From: JAJCYL01 sp963664285 | GTDB taxonomy: Bacteria > Bacteroidota > Bacteroidia > Cytophagales > Cyclobacteriaceae | Assembly: GCA_963664285.2 (NCBI GenBank) | Contig: CAXXNX010000036.1 | Coordinates: forward strand, 48,732-112,731 | DNA length: 64,000 nt | Direction of reading: 5' to 3' | Shown: in pieces, positions 1 through 8,873 of the stretch | Position numbering within the stretch: the first letter of the stretch is position 1 | Layout: the number at the start of each line of letters is the position of its first letter | Notes under the pieces: generated by a model | Seen by the model: the letters and a program-made list of their open reading frames with translations, nothing else | What the model was told of the DNA's origin: nothing | The model's database searches: none | Translations under genes and position numbers: made by a program

Positions 1-315
1 AAAGGAATCAGTGGTTTCGTTTACATCCAGTACATGAATAATATTCATTTTGAGGATGACAGAAAACAAATGCTTCGAGACTTATTTGATATAATCGTAA
101 AGTATCCAAGGGTCGACGGTGCATTTATAACTCTAGATATTTATCAGCCACAGAAATTAAATGCGAAGTTCAGATATACTGGACTTATAAAGGACCCAAA
201 TAAATACAAACAAGATGTAGTTGAATTGGTCAACCTTAAAAGAGATGAATTCAAGGTTGATTTTGAAGAGAGATTCTTAATGAAAAGAATAATGCGAGGT
301 ATAAACACTCCATAA
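1..315 (+). CDS. Hypothetical protein, C-terminal part (gene enters from left edge)
   Basis: The frame is open from base 1 to a TAA at 313-315, so this is the 3' end of a gene that begins outside the window; the first ATG at 34 is probably internal. About 104 residues are visible. The segment is charged and soluble-looking, with no signal peptide or membrane segment. It ends 123 bp before IS1380 copy 1. I do not recognise a domain. The frame is uninterrupted and its codon use resembles its neighbours. Confidence 0.5.
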   Translation, partial: KGISGFVYIQYMNNIHFEDDRKQMLRDLFDIIVKYPRVDGAFITLDIYQPQKLNAKFRYTGLIKDPNKYKQDVVELVNLKRDEFKVDFEERFLMKRIMRGINTP

Positions 316-438
316 CAATTAAGCTTCAAACAAAAGTAAAAGCTTCAATGATGCGAAGTAAGGCTTTGGTTCATTAGAGCGGATGTTGGACTCTACCTAC
401 GGTAGCGGATAGTTGCTATGGATATTCAATAGAATTAG

Positions 439-2059
439 CCCGCATTATTCATAGGCCACCAATTTTGGGATTAATAATGGGTTGCTAACTATTTTTGATT
501 GGAGTGTATGTATTAATTTGAAGATCAACCAGGTTTCTGGATTTCAAAGGACATTAGAGCGTTTTTTTGTTAGAATTTTTCAATTTTCAGTCAAAGCTCT
601 ATTGTGTTCTTATGGAAGAACATTTTTTTGATTAAACCAAACTGTTTAACTGATCGGTCAGTTCACCGTAAGCAAATCGCCCAGCAGGTATTGATATCTA
701 AAGGCTCTTGAGAATTGTATTGTCAATGATCTTTTCCTTTCTTTCAGGCACGCCCCAACCTTCATCAGGTAAAGCCGGATATTGTCCACTTGCCATCGTT
801 TAGCAAAGTGGTGTTTTGTTTTGGCAATTAATAATTTAATCTGCCGGAACATTTCATAACAGAGGGTAGCGATGATTAAACGCATGAAATTGGCCCAGTA
901 GCGATGACAGGAAAGCCGGTCGGAATAAGTCATGTTTTTGAGTTCCTTTATTCGATTTTCACTGGCATCACCTCGCTTGACATAAAAATCAAAGTAAATC
1001 TGTTGAGCGGTCATCGCTTCAAAGTTGCTCACAAAGTAACGGACATTCATTCCTTTTCCGGTAGACTCCACTTTGGCGTACAGCTTTTCAGAACGATCCC
1101 AGCTTTTGGCCTGGTAAGTAAACGGGCCAACAAACTCTTGATGTTTGATAATTTTTGAAGCATATTCCTTTTTTACTTCAATGATAGTCTGTTTGGTAAA
1201 AGTCTTTAAAACTTCATTACTACTAATACCTAAACAAAATTGAAGGTCAAACTGCTTAGCTATCCGATAAAAAGATGCTCCTGAAAAGCCACTATCCGCT
1301 CGAATAAGGATCTTTACTGAGGGCAGTTTTTTTCTGATTTTAATGACAATCCTTTTCAATAAGGCCACAAACCATTTGTTGGAGTGACAATTGCCCGGAC
1401 GTAGTACTGGTAAAATGACCTGACCGGTGTTCCCGTCCTTAAAGAACAACTCATGGTACATAGTCTGTCCATAATAGCCATTATACAAACTGAGTTGTTG
1501 GGATCCATGAGTAGGGTCATCGGTACCATCTACATCAATGATGATTTGACCAGTCTTCTCTTTCAACTCCTCTACATAACGGTCTACAAACCATTGACTC
1601 ATCTGGTAGATCAGACTCCGATCGGCCTTGTTTTCAAATCGACTTAAAGTAGGCTGGGAACATAATCCGCTATCTAGTACTTTACGGATCACCGGATCCT
1701 CTCGGAGTTTTTGTTCGTCATTGCAATCCTGATAGCCCTGCATCATTAAAAACACCCGTTGGCGAAGCATTTCTTCATAAGTGTATTCGATAAAAAAGGG
1801 GTTTCGATAGTCAGGAATCAGTGCGGCGAAGCTTTTTAATAGACCAGTCTTTCTCTCTACTTTTTCACTTAACAATATCGCTCCGTCTGAGCTAATCGCT
1901 GATGCTGAAAAATCAAATTTAAAAGCTTGTTTTCCTCGATAAAATACGGTATCTTTTTCCTTATATTCAGGCATAAATTAATTGCTTATTTTGTTGTCTA
2001 ACTATCTCAATATAAGCAATTTATGCCTGTTTTTTATTGTCTACTATGAATTTTTCGGG
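439..2059 (-). mobile_element. IS1380-family insertion sequence, copy 1 (complete, 1621 bp)
   Basis: The element has imperfect terminal inverted repeats (left CCCGCATTATTCATAG, right end reverse-complemented CCCGAAAAATTCATAG) and is flanked by TTAG at 435-438 and 2060-2063, a 4-bp target duplication. It holds one transposase gene on the minus strand. About 218 bp of non-coding sequence lie downstream of that gene, including a TGTTCTT/AAGAACA hairpin. About 85 bp lie upstream, including an inverted repeat that spans the start codon. The length of 1621 bp is identical in five of the other copies. Confidence 0.95.
658..1974 (-). CDS. IS1380-family transposase, copy 1
   Basis: This is a 438-residue DDE transposase. 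The motif DVDGTDDPTHG (about residues 147-157) carries the first catalytic aspartate, RADSGF (225-230) the second, and ENRIKE (about 339-344) fits the glutamate position. The N-terminal about 110 residues would be the DNA-binding part. The protein is intact and nearly identical to the other copies, so it is probably active or only recently silenced. Its ATG lies inside the 3' arm of an 18-bp inverted repeat, which suggests translation is blocked on transcripts that read in from outside. IS1380 enzymes are cut-and-paste transposases, reported as the bacterial relatives of piggyBac. Confidence 0.95.
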   Translation of the reverse strand: MPEYKEKDTVFYRGKQAFKFDFSASAISSDGAILLSEKVERKTGLLKSFAALIPDYRNPFFIEYTYEEMLRQRVFLMMQGYQDCNDEQKLREDPVIRKVLDSGLCSQPTLSRFENKADRSLIYQMSQWFVDRYVEELKEKTGQIIIDVDGTDDPTHGSQQLSLYNGYYGQTMYHELFFKDGNTGQVILPVLRPGNCHSNKWFVALLKRIVIKIRKKLPSVKILIRADSGFSGASFYRIAKQFDLQFCLGISSNEVLKTFTKQTIIEVKKEYASKIIKHQEFVGPFTYQAKSWDRSEKLYAKVESTGKGMNVRYFVSNFEAMTAQQIYFDFYVKRGDASENRIKELKNMTYSDRLSCHRYWANFMRLIIATLCYEMFRQIKLLIAKTKHHFAKRWQVDNIRLYLMKVGACLKERKRSLTIQFSRAFRYQYLLGDLLTVN

Positions 2060-2260
2060 TTAGTTCTTTCCATCCTTAAAAATTGACTGGTTTTTTGATT
2101 TGACTTTCCGATAGTTAGCCGATGGCTGGCCAACAAAATCAAACCTTTCCATGCTGCCATTACTGGTTTTGATCCAATGGCTAAAAGTGGAGTCAATATT
2201 CTCCCTGTGTCCCTTTTCGGAACTGTTTGTAATTAGTTGATAAGCAGTTAGTCTATGCAT
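2060..2260 (-). CDS. Small hypothetical ORF ending at the IS1380 target site
   Basis: A 66-codon ORF whose TAA stop lies within the TTAG/CTAA target duplication of IS1380 copy 1, so the stop would be the same with or without the element. The product is polar, with no signal peptide or recognisable domain. It could be a real small gene, the 3' remnant of a longer gene, or chance. No convincing ribosome binding site is visible. Confidence 0.25.
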   Translation of the reverse strand: MHRLTAYQLITNSSEKGHRENIDSTFSHWIKTSNGSMERFDFVGQPSANYRKVKSKNQSIFKDGKN

Positions 2261-2473
2261 GGGGCAATGCCTTACTTTCTCTTTCCAGCTTCATAGGAAT
2301 CCGTTATTTTTAATTTCTTAAGGAACCTAACAGGCACCTACACTTGCTCAAGTTCGTTAGTGATAATTAAGATGAGCCTAATCTAATCTTAAAATTTATT
2401 CTTTTGTGCGGTGAGCAGATTAACGCAACTTTCTCCTAGGCGCAGGTACTGATCCAGCCACAATTCAAACGAC

Positions 2474-2500
2474 AATAAAAAAGGTCCCGAAGGACCTTGA
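2474..2500 (-). terminator. Rho-independent terminator of the PKD lipoprotein gene
   Basis: AAGGTCC (2481-2487), CGAA loop, GGACCTT (2492-2498). On the minus strand the stem runs into a T-rich tract (2475-2482). It lies just after the stop at 2525 of the minus-strand lipoprotein gene. Confidence 0.8.
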
Positions 2501-2524
2501 AATTTTTTACATGCAAATCTCCTT

Positions 2525-3274
2525 TTAATTTATATCAAAATCGAGAAACAAATCAAAACCACTACCTGTGATTGATATTCTTCCCTCCCCGGTATCCGCA
2601 TCAATAAAAGTGATAGAGTTAATAATAGGGTTGAAGTTGGAAGTCTGGATCATCAGATCCAATGCCCCGGCTTCTATTTCGGTATCGTCATCAATGAGTG
2701 CAAGGGTCCAAACATCGTCCGTAAGAGGAAGCGGATCGTTCAAAGTGAAGGCGAACGGCACGAATGGTTCGGCCACATCCGCGACGACAGGAGTAATGAT
2801 TGTCGATTCAAAACTAGCATCATCCTCCGGGCCAAATATCATCACTATATCAGGACCGCTTCCTGTATCCCAGGGACCTTCGATATTGCCCAGAGCATCA
2901 CGATTGTTGAAGTCTATCGCAAGCACTCCTAAAGCAATTAATTCTCTCTGTCCAACATCAAGGTTAATACTGACTGAATCGGATTGTTCGTCCTCCGTAA
3001 AAGCGGTAAGAGTGACAACATAATCACCGCGTTCCTCATAGGAATATTTAGGATTCACCTCAGTTGAGGTACCACCATCACCAAAATTCCACCTGTAGTT
3101 AGCAGCATTAGTGGAATTATTAATAAATTGTATAGGTTGAGCAATTTCAAAAACATCAAATTCAGTGGTAGCTTCAAAAGACGGTACAGCAGCTGGAAGA
3201 GGATCGTCACCCCCACATGAAGAAATTGCTGCTAAGAGGCCCAAACCTAAACTGTATAGTAAAAATCTTTTCAT
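2525..3274 (-). CDS. PKD-domain lipoprotein
   Basis: A secreted lipoprotein of about 249 residues. The N-terminus has MKRF, a hydrophobic stretch, then a lipobox-like ISSCGGDD, so Cys near residue 20 would be lipidated. The GGDD after the cysteine resembles the Bacteroidota lipoprotein export signal for surface exposure. A PKD fold follows at about residues 35-110, with the hallmark YRWNFGDGGTS and a closing YVVTLTAF strand. The C-terminal about 140 residues are acidic and beta-rich, without a domain I recognise. I chose the ATG at 3274 rather than 3307 because it gives a standard signal peptide. It is monocistronic, with a terminator directly downstream. Ligand unknown; PKD domains typically mediate carbohydrate or protein contacts. 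Confidence 0.75.
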   Translation of the reverse strand: MKRFLLYSLGLGLLAAISSCGGDDPLPAAVPSFEATTEFDVFEIAQPIQFINNSTNAANYRWNFGDGGTSTEVNPKYSYEERGDYVVTLTAFTEDEQSDSVSINLDVGQRELIALGVLAIDFNNRDALGNIEGPWDTGSGPDIVMIFGPEDDASFESTIITPVVADVAEPFVPFAFTLNDPLPLTDDVWTLALIDDDTEIEAGALDLMIQTSNFNPIINSITFIDADTGEGRISITGSGFDLFLDFDIN

Positions 3275-3563
3275 TGAATCAATTTTGTAAATATCAAATT
3301 TATGCAATAAAAACGGAATACATTATTTAGGAATACATTATTAATGAGAGCTATTGTTTGAGTTTCCAATCTGGCTCCTAATAAACCCAGAGGTAATACA
3401 ATGTACTATAGCCATCCCCTAATTTTCATTTAAGGGTTTGCTATTAGAGGTCTTAATCCGCCACAATTCAAAACTATATTCTTCTCTTTTTGCAGCAAAT
3501 GGCTAAATTTCAGGTTCATTATAATAAGTGTCAAAAATTCAAAATAATTAAACAAGACAAACA

Positions 3564-4237
3564 ATGATCAAACTCACGGATGTGGACAAGTACGTTGATT
3601 CTAAGTTTCAGCGCATTTTTATTTTAAAAGGAATTGACTTTGAATTAGAGCAAAATGAATTTATGAGTGTGATGGGACCAAGTGGTTCCGGCAAATCCAC
3701 GCTTTTGAATATTCTTGGAATGTTGGATAAGGCTTCCGTCGGAGAATATTATTTTCTAGATGAACCGGTACATAAATTTAGCGAACGAAAAACTTCTAAT
3801 CTCCATAAAAATCATATTGGCTTTATATTTCAGGCCTATCATCTGATCGACGAACTAACGGTTTACGAGAACATTGAAACTCCACTATTGTATAAGGGAG
3901 TAAAAGGTAAAGAAAGAGCAAGTATGGTTGCTGAGATGTTGGATAGGTTTCAAATGGTTGCAAAGAAGGATCTGTTTCCTGAACAACTTTCTGGTGGACA
4001 GTAGCAATTAGTTGGAGTAGCGAGAGCAATAGTTGGCAAACCCAAGTTGCTATTAGCAGATGAACCTACTGGTAATCTGCATTTGGAGCAGGGGGCGGAA
4101 ATTATGGAGATATATTTAAGGAGTTAAATAATGAGGGAATGACCATTATCCAGGTGACGCATTCGGAAAGAAATGCTGAGTACGGTTCACGTATAGTGAG
4201 ATTAGAAGACGGAATGATCGTTTCGGACGGAAAATAA
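3564..4237 (+). pseudogene. ABC transporter ATP-binding protein (MacB/LolD-like), broken by a nonsense codon and a frameshift
   Basis: The frame encodes a typical 220-residue ABC ATPase: Walker A GPSGSGKS near residue 39, a Q-loop (IFQAYH), signature LSGGQ near residue 142, then Walker B LLLADEPTG, and a D/H-loop region ending in IIQVTHS. An in-frame TAG at 4002-4004 follows directly after LSGGQ. A second lesion near 4110-4115 shifts the frame, after which the C-terminal part resumes and stops at 4237. The family normally powers MacB or LolCDE-type permeases; no permease gene is adjacent. Either this is a real pseudogene or two base-call errors fall in one gene. The DUF1080 gene starts 14 bp downstream. 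Confidence 0.85.
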
Positions 4238-4250
4238 CAATACATATATT

Positions 4251-5063
4251 ATGAGAATTTCATTAATAGTGGGGTTTTTATCTTTTAATTATCTGTTTTT
4301 TGCCCAGGAAAGACCTAAGCCTGAAGAAACTGAAGTATGGGAACCAGTGCCTGAACAGGTTACACCTGGAATATTTGCTGGAACTCCACCCTCTGATGCA
4401 ATCGTACTATTTAATGGAAAGGACTTGTCTCAGTGGCGCAATGGACAGTTTAACAATGAAGAGGGTGATGTTGAGAAAAATGCCAGTCGATATGCTGAAG
4501 AGTTTGATGTTAACTTCACCAGAGGGCCTGCCGGTTGGTTAGTTGAAGCTGGAGAAATGGTGGTCAATACTGAAAATGGTAGCATTGAGACAGAAAAGTT
4601 TTTTGGGGATATACAGTTGCATCTTGAATGGTTGTGTCCTGAGAATAAAGTCGAGAATAGTCAAATGAATGGCAATAGTGGCATATTTTTTATGGGATTA
4701 TATGAATTGCAGGTTTTAAATTCTTATGATACAAAAACCTATTCAAATGGTCAGGCAGGCTCAATTTATAAACAACTTATTCCGTTAGTTAATGCCTCAA
4801 CAAAACCTGGCACCTGGCAGTACTATGACGTAATCTTTCATGCACCAGAGTTTAATAGTGACAGTAGTGTCAAAAAGCCTGCTACAATTACCGTTTTTCA
4901 TAATGGGGTGTTGATTCAGGACAACGCTGAACTATGGGGTCCAACTGCATACATTGGTAAGGCTAGATATTTTAAACATCCTGAGAAACTACCACTTCGA
5001 CTCCAGGACCATGATAATGTGAACAAGGTAAGATATAGAAATATTTGGGTTAGGGAACTTTAA
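4251..5063 (+). CDS. DUF1080 / 3-keto-disaccharide hydrolase-type secreted protein
   Basis: A 270-residue protein with an N-terminal Sec signal peptide (about residues 1-19, ending near FFAQE). The rest matches the DUF1080 fold, a concanavalin-like beta sandwich now often annotated as 3-keto-disaccharide hydrolase. Visible hallmarks are LFNGKDLSQWR near residue 54, a WLVEAGEMVV strand, the GNSGIFF motif near residue 145, YELQVL, and a final PLRLQDHDN...VRYRNIWVREL. These proteins act in the periplasm or on the surface on oxidised sugars. The exact substrate cannot be read from the sequence. The gene is intact and may have been co-transcribed with the broken ABC ATPase 14 bp upstream; the next gene follows after 38 bp. 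Confidence 0.85.
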   Translation: MRISLIVGFLSFNYLFFAQERPKPEETEVWEPVPEQVTPGIFAGTPPSDAIVLFNGKDLSQWRNGQFNNEEGDVEKNASRYAEEFDVNFTRGPAGWLVEAGEMVVNTENGSIETEKFFGDIQLHLEWLCPENKVENSQMNGNSGIFFMGLYELQVLNSYDTKTYSNGQAGSIYKQLIPLVNASTKPGTWQYYDVIFHAPEFNSDSSVKKPATITVFHNGVLIQDNAELWGPTAYIGKARYFKHPEKLPLRLQDHDNVNKVRYRNIWVREL

Positions 5064-5101
5064 CTGATTTACTGTATACCAAATAGAGTATTAGGATACA
5101 T

Positions 5102-6196
5102 ATGAGGTTTTACAAGAAGAATATTGTTTGGCTGGTCTTAGGCTTTGTGACATTTATATCGAGTTGCGGAGAGAATTCCGAACAGGATAACCCCTCTGAG
5201 GAGGAAAGTTCTCAGTCCGAAATAACCAAAGTGACTTCCGTCTGGGGGATAGTTAGTAATGAAAAGTATACTATCGGTGATACTATCCGAATGCGGATAC
5301 TAACAGAAGGTAATACGTCCGTAGACTCGGTGAAAATAATTTTTGGAGGAAAAGATTTTTTATTTTCAGGTGATGAGTTAGAAGTTACAACAAAAGACAT
5401 TCTTCCTGGTAAACAAACTATAACCATTGAAGTATCCTTTCTAAACGCTAGTGAAAAACACACGTTCCCTATCGAGATGCTCTCAGACATTGTTCCCGGA
5501 GAATTGACCTATCAGAGAGTAACTTACTATACACATGACCCTGATGCCTATACCCAGGGGCTTTTCTATCATAATGGATATTTATATGAAAGCACTGGGA
5601 AAAAAGGAGAATCTAACCTTAGGAAGGTTGAGCTGACCACCGGAAAAGTTCTGGAGCAATCATTTCTTCCGGATCAATATTTTGGAGAAGGAATTACCCT
5701 ATGGAATGATCAGATTATTCAACTCACCTGGACTTCCAACCAGGGATTTGTCTATACCCTTGATGGTTTTGAGCGACTTAAGTCCTTCAATTATCCTACG
5801 GAAGGGTACGGGATAGCTACAATTGGTGACGAACTTGTTATGAGTGATGGCAGTGAGAATCTCTATTTCCTTGACACCGAGAAGTTACTGGAAACTCACC
5901 GTTTGCAAGTTTATGATGACAAGGGACCAATTACTAATTTGAATGAATTAGAGTACATAGAAGGCTCAATTTATGCGAATGTCTGGCAGACAAACGATAT
6001 TATCACCATTGACCCTCAAACCGGGAAAGTACTGTCACGAATAGACCTAACTGGCCTCATGAATGCGCAATGGTCCCGGCGTCTTGATGTGCTCAATGGT
6101 ATTGCCTATGACAAGGCCAATAAACGACTCTATGTCACAGGTAAATGGTGGCCGAGATTATACGAGATACGATTATTGGAAAAGAAACCTTCTTAG
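5102..6196 (+). CDS. Glutaminyl-peptide cyclotransferase (plant-type), lipoprotein
   Basis: A 364-residue lipoprotein with lipobox FISSCGEN near residue 22. Residues about 40-130 form a beta-rich linker domain. From about residue 135 the protein matches the five-bladed propeller of plant/bacterial-type glutaminyl cyclases: HDPDAYTQGLFYHNGYLYES, YFGEGITLW, LNELEYIEG, YANVWQTNDI, and the C-terminal LNGIAYD...RLYVTGKWWPRLYEI. These enzymes convert N-terminal glutamine of exported proteins to pyroglutamate in the periplasm. Pyroglutamate formation is frequent in secreted Bacteroidota proteins, which fits a housekeeping export-maturation role. The frame is intact. A strong terminator follows at 6317-6360. 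Confidence 0.88.
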   Translation: MRFYKKNIVWLVLGFVTFISSCGENSEQDNPSEEESSQSEITKVTSVWGIVSNEKYTIGDTIRMRILTEGNTSVDSVKIIFGGKDFLFSGDELEVTTKDILPGKQTITIEVSFLNASEKHTFPIEMLSDIVPGELTYQRVTYYTHDPDAYTQGLFYHNGYLYESTGKKGESNLRKVELTTGKVLEQSFLPDQYFGEGITLWNDQIIQLTWTSNQGFVYTLDGFERLKSFNYPTEGYGIATIGDELVMSDGSENLYFLDTEKLLETHRLQVYDDKGPITNLNELEYIEGSIYANVWQTNDIITIDPQTGKVLSRIDLTGLMNAQWSRRLDVLNGIAYDKANKRLYVTGKWWPRLYEIRLLEKKPS

Positions 6197-6316
6197 CTAG
6201 TTCCGAGGAATTTGGCTTACATCTAATTGCTTCCCATTAGATTGTACTGCCGGGCGTCTTTGAATAAATTAAGATTCTGATAATCAAAGAGTTAAAAGAG
6301 GTTTGAAAGGATAAAG

Positions 6317-6360
6317 AACCCCGAAATCGGCCGAATAGGGCTTTTTCGGGGTTTTTGTTT
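6317..6360 (+). terminator. Rho-independent terminator after the glutaminyl cyclase gene
   Basis: AACCCCGAAA (6317-6326) pairs with TTTCGGGGTT (about 6344-6352) around a loop holding CGGCCG, followed by a T-rich tract. It ends the DUF1080/cyclase unit just before the next transposase. Confidence 0.8.
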
Positions 6361-6403
6361 TGCTAGATTGTGGTGTAGAACACATCTAACACCACAAATT
6401 AGA

Positions 6404-7750
6404 ATGCAAAAAAGGCTTTTCCAACCCGAATATGGTTTAACTCCAAAATGGTATTTGTTTAAGAGCAGTAAATTGGGTGCAGTTTATGATAGTCTACCGT
6501 GGAATCAGTTAGCGGACTGCCTGCCTGAAGAAAATAACGGACCTGGTGCTCCCCGGTGGTTTTCCTCAAAAGGGATGTTTGCGCTGATGTTTCTTAAGTC
6601 CTACCTGAGTATCAGTGATGAGAAACTAATAGAACGCTTTAACTCCGATTGGAGCCTACAGTTGTTCTGTGGCAAAATGTTATCAGACACAGAGAAGATT
6701 CGAGACAATGCTATCGTAAGCCGCATCCGCAGTTATCTGGCTGAGTATACAGACTGGCAACAGCTCCAACAAATATTGATCGAACATTGGAAAAGAGACA
6801 TGAATAATACCCATGTGCTTTTAATGGACGCTACCTGTTATGAGAGTTATATCCGTTTTCCTACTGATGTAAAGCTGTTATGGGAATGCTGCCATTGGGT
6901 GTTTGAAAAGCAATTGTTCCGATGGTGTAAAGTAGTGAGAAAGAAAAGGCCTCGCTCCAAATATGTTGAACAAAAGCGCAGACAACGCGATTATGAGAAA
7001 AGACGCAGGAAGACCTATAAAGAAGGACGTAAGCGTAAAAAAGCCCTGTTGTATCTGCTACACAAGGGGTTGATCCAACTTCAACAAGTTCTCAACGATG
7101 CTAAACTGCCACTGCTTAATGAGCAGGAAAGAGATTACCTGAGAACCATCAAAAAAGTACTTGAACAACAGCAGTTCCTACAAACCCACCCGGCCAAAGA
7201 GTTAAAAAACCGCATCGTATCATTGGCAAAACCCTATGTCAGGCCGATAGTCAGGGGAAAAGAGAACAAAAGAGTTGAGTTTGGTATGAAGGTACATATG
7301 CTGCAAGTGGATGGGATCTGCATGATTGAGTGTATGAATTTCAACGCTTTCAATGAATCCACCCGGCTCAAGATTAGTACTGTAAAGCACAAACGACACT
7401 TTGGAGCACTTAATCAATTGGGAGCTGACCTGATCTATGCCACAAATGCCAATCGAAGATTTTGCACCAAAAAGAAAATCTTCACTTGCTTTCCTAAGAA
7501 AGGCCCCCAACCTCTTACTAAACAAGACAGTCGGCTCAGTGGACTCATCGCCAATCAAAGGGCTACAGTGATGGAAGGCAGCTTCGGTGACCACAAAACT
7601 CATTACGGGACCAACAGGATTAAAGTTAAAGGAGAGAAAAATGAAAGACTGTTTGTCTTTTTTGCTGTGATGACCGCTAACGCAGTAAAAATTAGTAAAA
7701 GAAAACTATTGCTAAATACAGTTGATCCACCATTCCAACAGGCCGCATAA
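6404..7750 (+). CDS. DDE transposase, IS5/IS1182 type
   Basis: A transposase of about 448 residues. An N-terminal DUF772-like region (PRWFSSKGMFALMFLKSYLSISDEKL) is followed by the first catalytic segment LLMDATCYES, a long basic insert of KR-rich helices around residues 195-225, GADLIYATNANRRFC at the second aspartate position, and MEGSFGDHKTHYG at the glutamate position. The ATG at 6404 is preferred over 6368 because the protein then begins with the typical MQKRLFQPEY. An inverted repeat TGTGGTGT/ACACCACA lies just upstream (about 6369-6397). No convincing terminal repeats or target duplication were found, so the element limits are open. Its arrival may explain the missing C-terminus of the DUF4249 gene at 8006. 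Confidence 0.8.
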   Translation: MQKRLFQPEYGLTPKWYLFKSSKLGAVYDSLPWNQLADCLPEENNGPGAPRWFSSKGMFALMFLKSYLSISDEKLIERFNSDWSLQLFCGKMLSDTEKIRDNAIVSRIRSYLAEYTDWQQLQQILIEHWKRDMNNTHVLLMDATCYESYIRFPTDVKLLWECCHWVFEKQLFRWCKVVRKKRPRSKYVEQKRRQRDYEKRRRKTYKEGRKRKKALLYLLHKGLIQLQQVLNDAKLPLLNEQERDYLRTIKKVLEQQQFLQTHPAKELKNRIVSLAKPYVRPIVRGKENKRVEFGMKVHMLQVDGICMIECMNFNAFNESTRLKISTVKHKRHFGALNQLGADLIYATNANRRFCTKKKIFTCFPKKGPQPLTKQDSRLSGLIANQRATVMEGSFGDHKTHYGTNRIKVKGEKNERLFVFFAVMTANAVKISKRKLLLNTVDPPFQQAA

Positions 7751-7972
7751 CTAAAAAACAAAAGTTCGTTTTCTACTTCAAAGGAAGCACTATGTCTATA
7801 CACCAAAAACGCACTTTCAAACTCTATTTTGTAACAAAAATTGTACTCTTTCAAGAGCAGGTAATCAGTATGATGATCAATCTCTCCTCTATTGAAAATC
7901 CTGATCCCATTTTTAACCCCTCTTTCTTCTCGCTGAACTAATTTTCAAGGACGCCCTACTGCCGAAACATTG

Positions 7973-8003
7973 AAAAAGCCAACCACTGTCTCAGCGGGGT
8001 TGG
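7973..8003 (-). terminator. Terminator downstream of the DUF4249 gene
   Basis: CCAACC (7979-7984) pairs with GGTTGG (7998-8003). On the minus strand the stem is followed by TTTTT (7973-7977). It would end the TonB receptor/DUF4249 transcript. Confidence 0.65.
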
Positions 8004-8005
8004 AG

Positions 8006-8868
8006 CTAACTAACTATATTAGTGGGAACATTACTCAATGGAGTCGCAAATAATTCTGCAAATCCTCCGGGTCTGTTTATTTGCAAAGCCATTTCATTGA
8101 GGAATATAAATGCTTCATTAGTAATGGAGTAAATCTCTACCTCTACATCATCACCATCAGCGAATGGAGATAGAAATTCATTGTCTTCTTCGTCAAAAGG
8201 ATTTATAGTATCCCTAATGGGGGGAATGAACAAAAGTCCATCGATATTGCCCCCTTCGCTGAATCCTGCATCAAAAGCAATATTTATTTCATCCGGGTTG
8301 TTCAATAATTGGCCGTTTTATACGATTTAATCCAATAGGTGTCTCCAATTCCGACCGGATCTCTTGCCCAAAATTCGGCCCAATAGCTGTCAGGGAAGAT
8401 GAAATTCTTCTCCTCAAACCTGAAAGTAATACTATCAATTGTAGGCACACGATTCATTACTGATTGTGAGGTGTAAGTATTTCCTTCCGCTTGAATATTA
8501 AGGTTGAAGTTGAGGCCTATTTGGCCAAATAGTACTCCATCTACAGGGTTCCATTGATAGCTGCCGTCAGTCTGTTCATCAAAAGGATAAAGGTTACCTT
8601 CACTATCCTCGATGGTTACGATAGCGCCCCGAATGGGATCAGCTACCCCGTTATCGAAATAGGATTGTGAAGATGTGAGCCTGATGATTTGTGGTTCATT
8701 CCTATCGTTTATCCACGCGTCAACTACCACTAATGGAGGCGCTTCTTCCAATTGCGGATTTATTTGATCCTCGCAGGAAATTAGAATTATACTTATGGCC
8801 GGTATGAGAAGAAATCTTATCAAAATGTTTCTGTTTGTTGTATTCAATATGCCAATAGATCTTTTCAT
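8006..8868 (-). pseudogene. DUF4249 lipoprotein, frameshifted and probably C-terminally truncated
   Basis: The N-terminal part (about 188 residues, start ATG 8868) has a signal peptide with lipobox ILISCED and the DUF4249 pattern VVDAWIND...IIRLTSSQSYFDN, followed by GAIVTIED. Near 8305 a one-base loss, probably in an A-run, breaks the frame; the second piece (8006-8305) continues the same fold with NNPDEINIAFDAGFSEG. The protein ends at NVPTNIVS, where I would expect a further C-terminal strand. DUF4249 proteins are outer-membrane partners of TonB-dependent receptors, and here the gene overlaps the end of the receptor gene by a few bases, implying translational coupling. Either a true pseudogene or a homopolymer error plus truncation. 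Confidence 0.82.
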
Positions 8869-8873
8869 GAATA

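Noticed and set aside
904..1158. Plus-strand 84-codon and 64-codon ORFs within every IS1380 copy
   Set aside because: They are antisense to the transposase and recur only because the IS recurs; no start signals or independent conservation can be seen.
4002..4004. Programmed stop-codon read-through (TAG) in the ABC ATPase
   Set aside because: A second, frame-shifting lesion follows 110 bp later, so decay or error is simpler.
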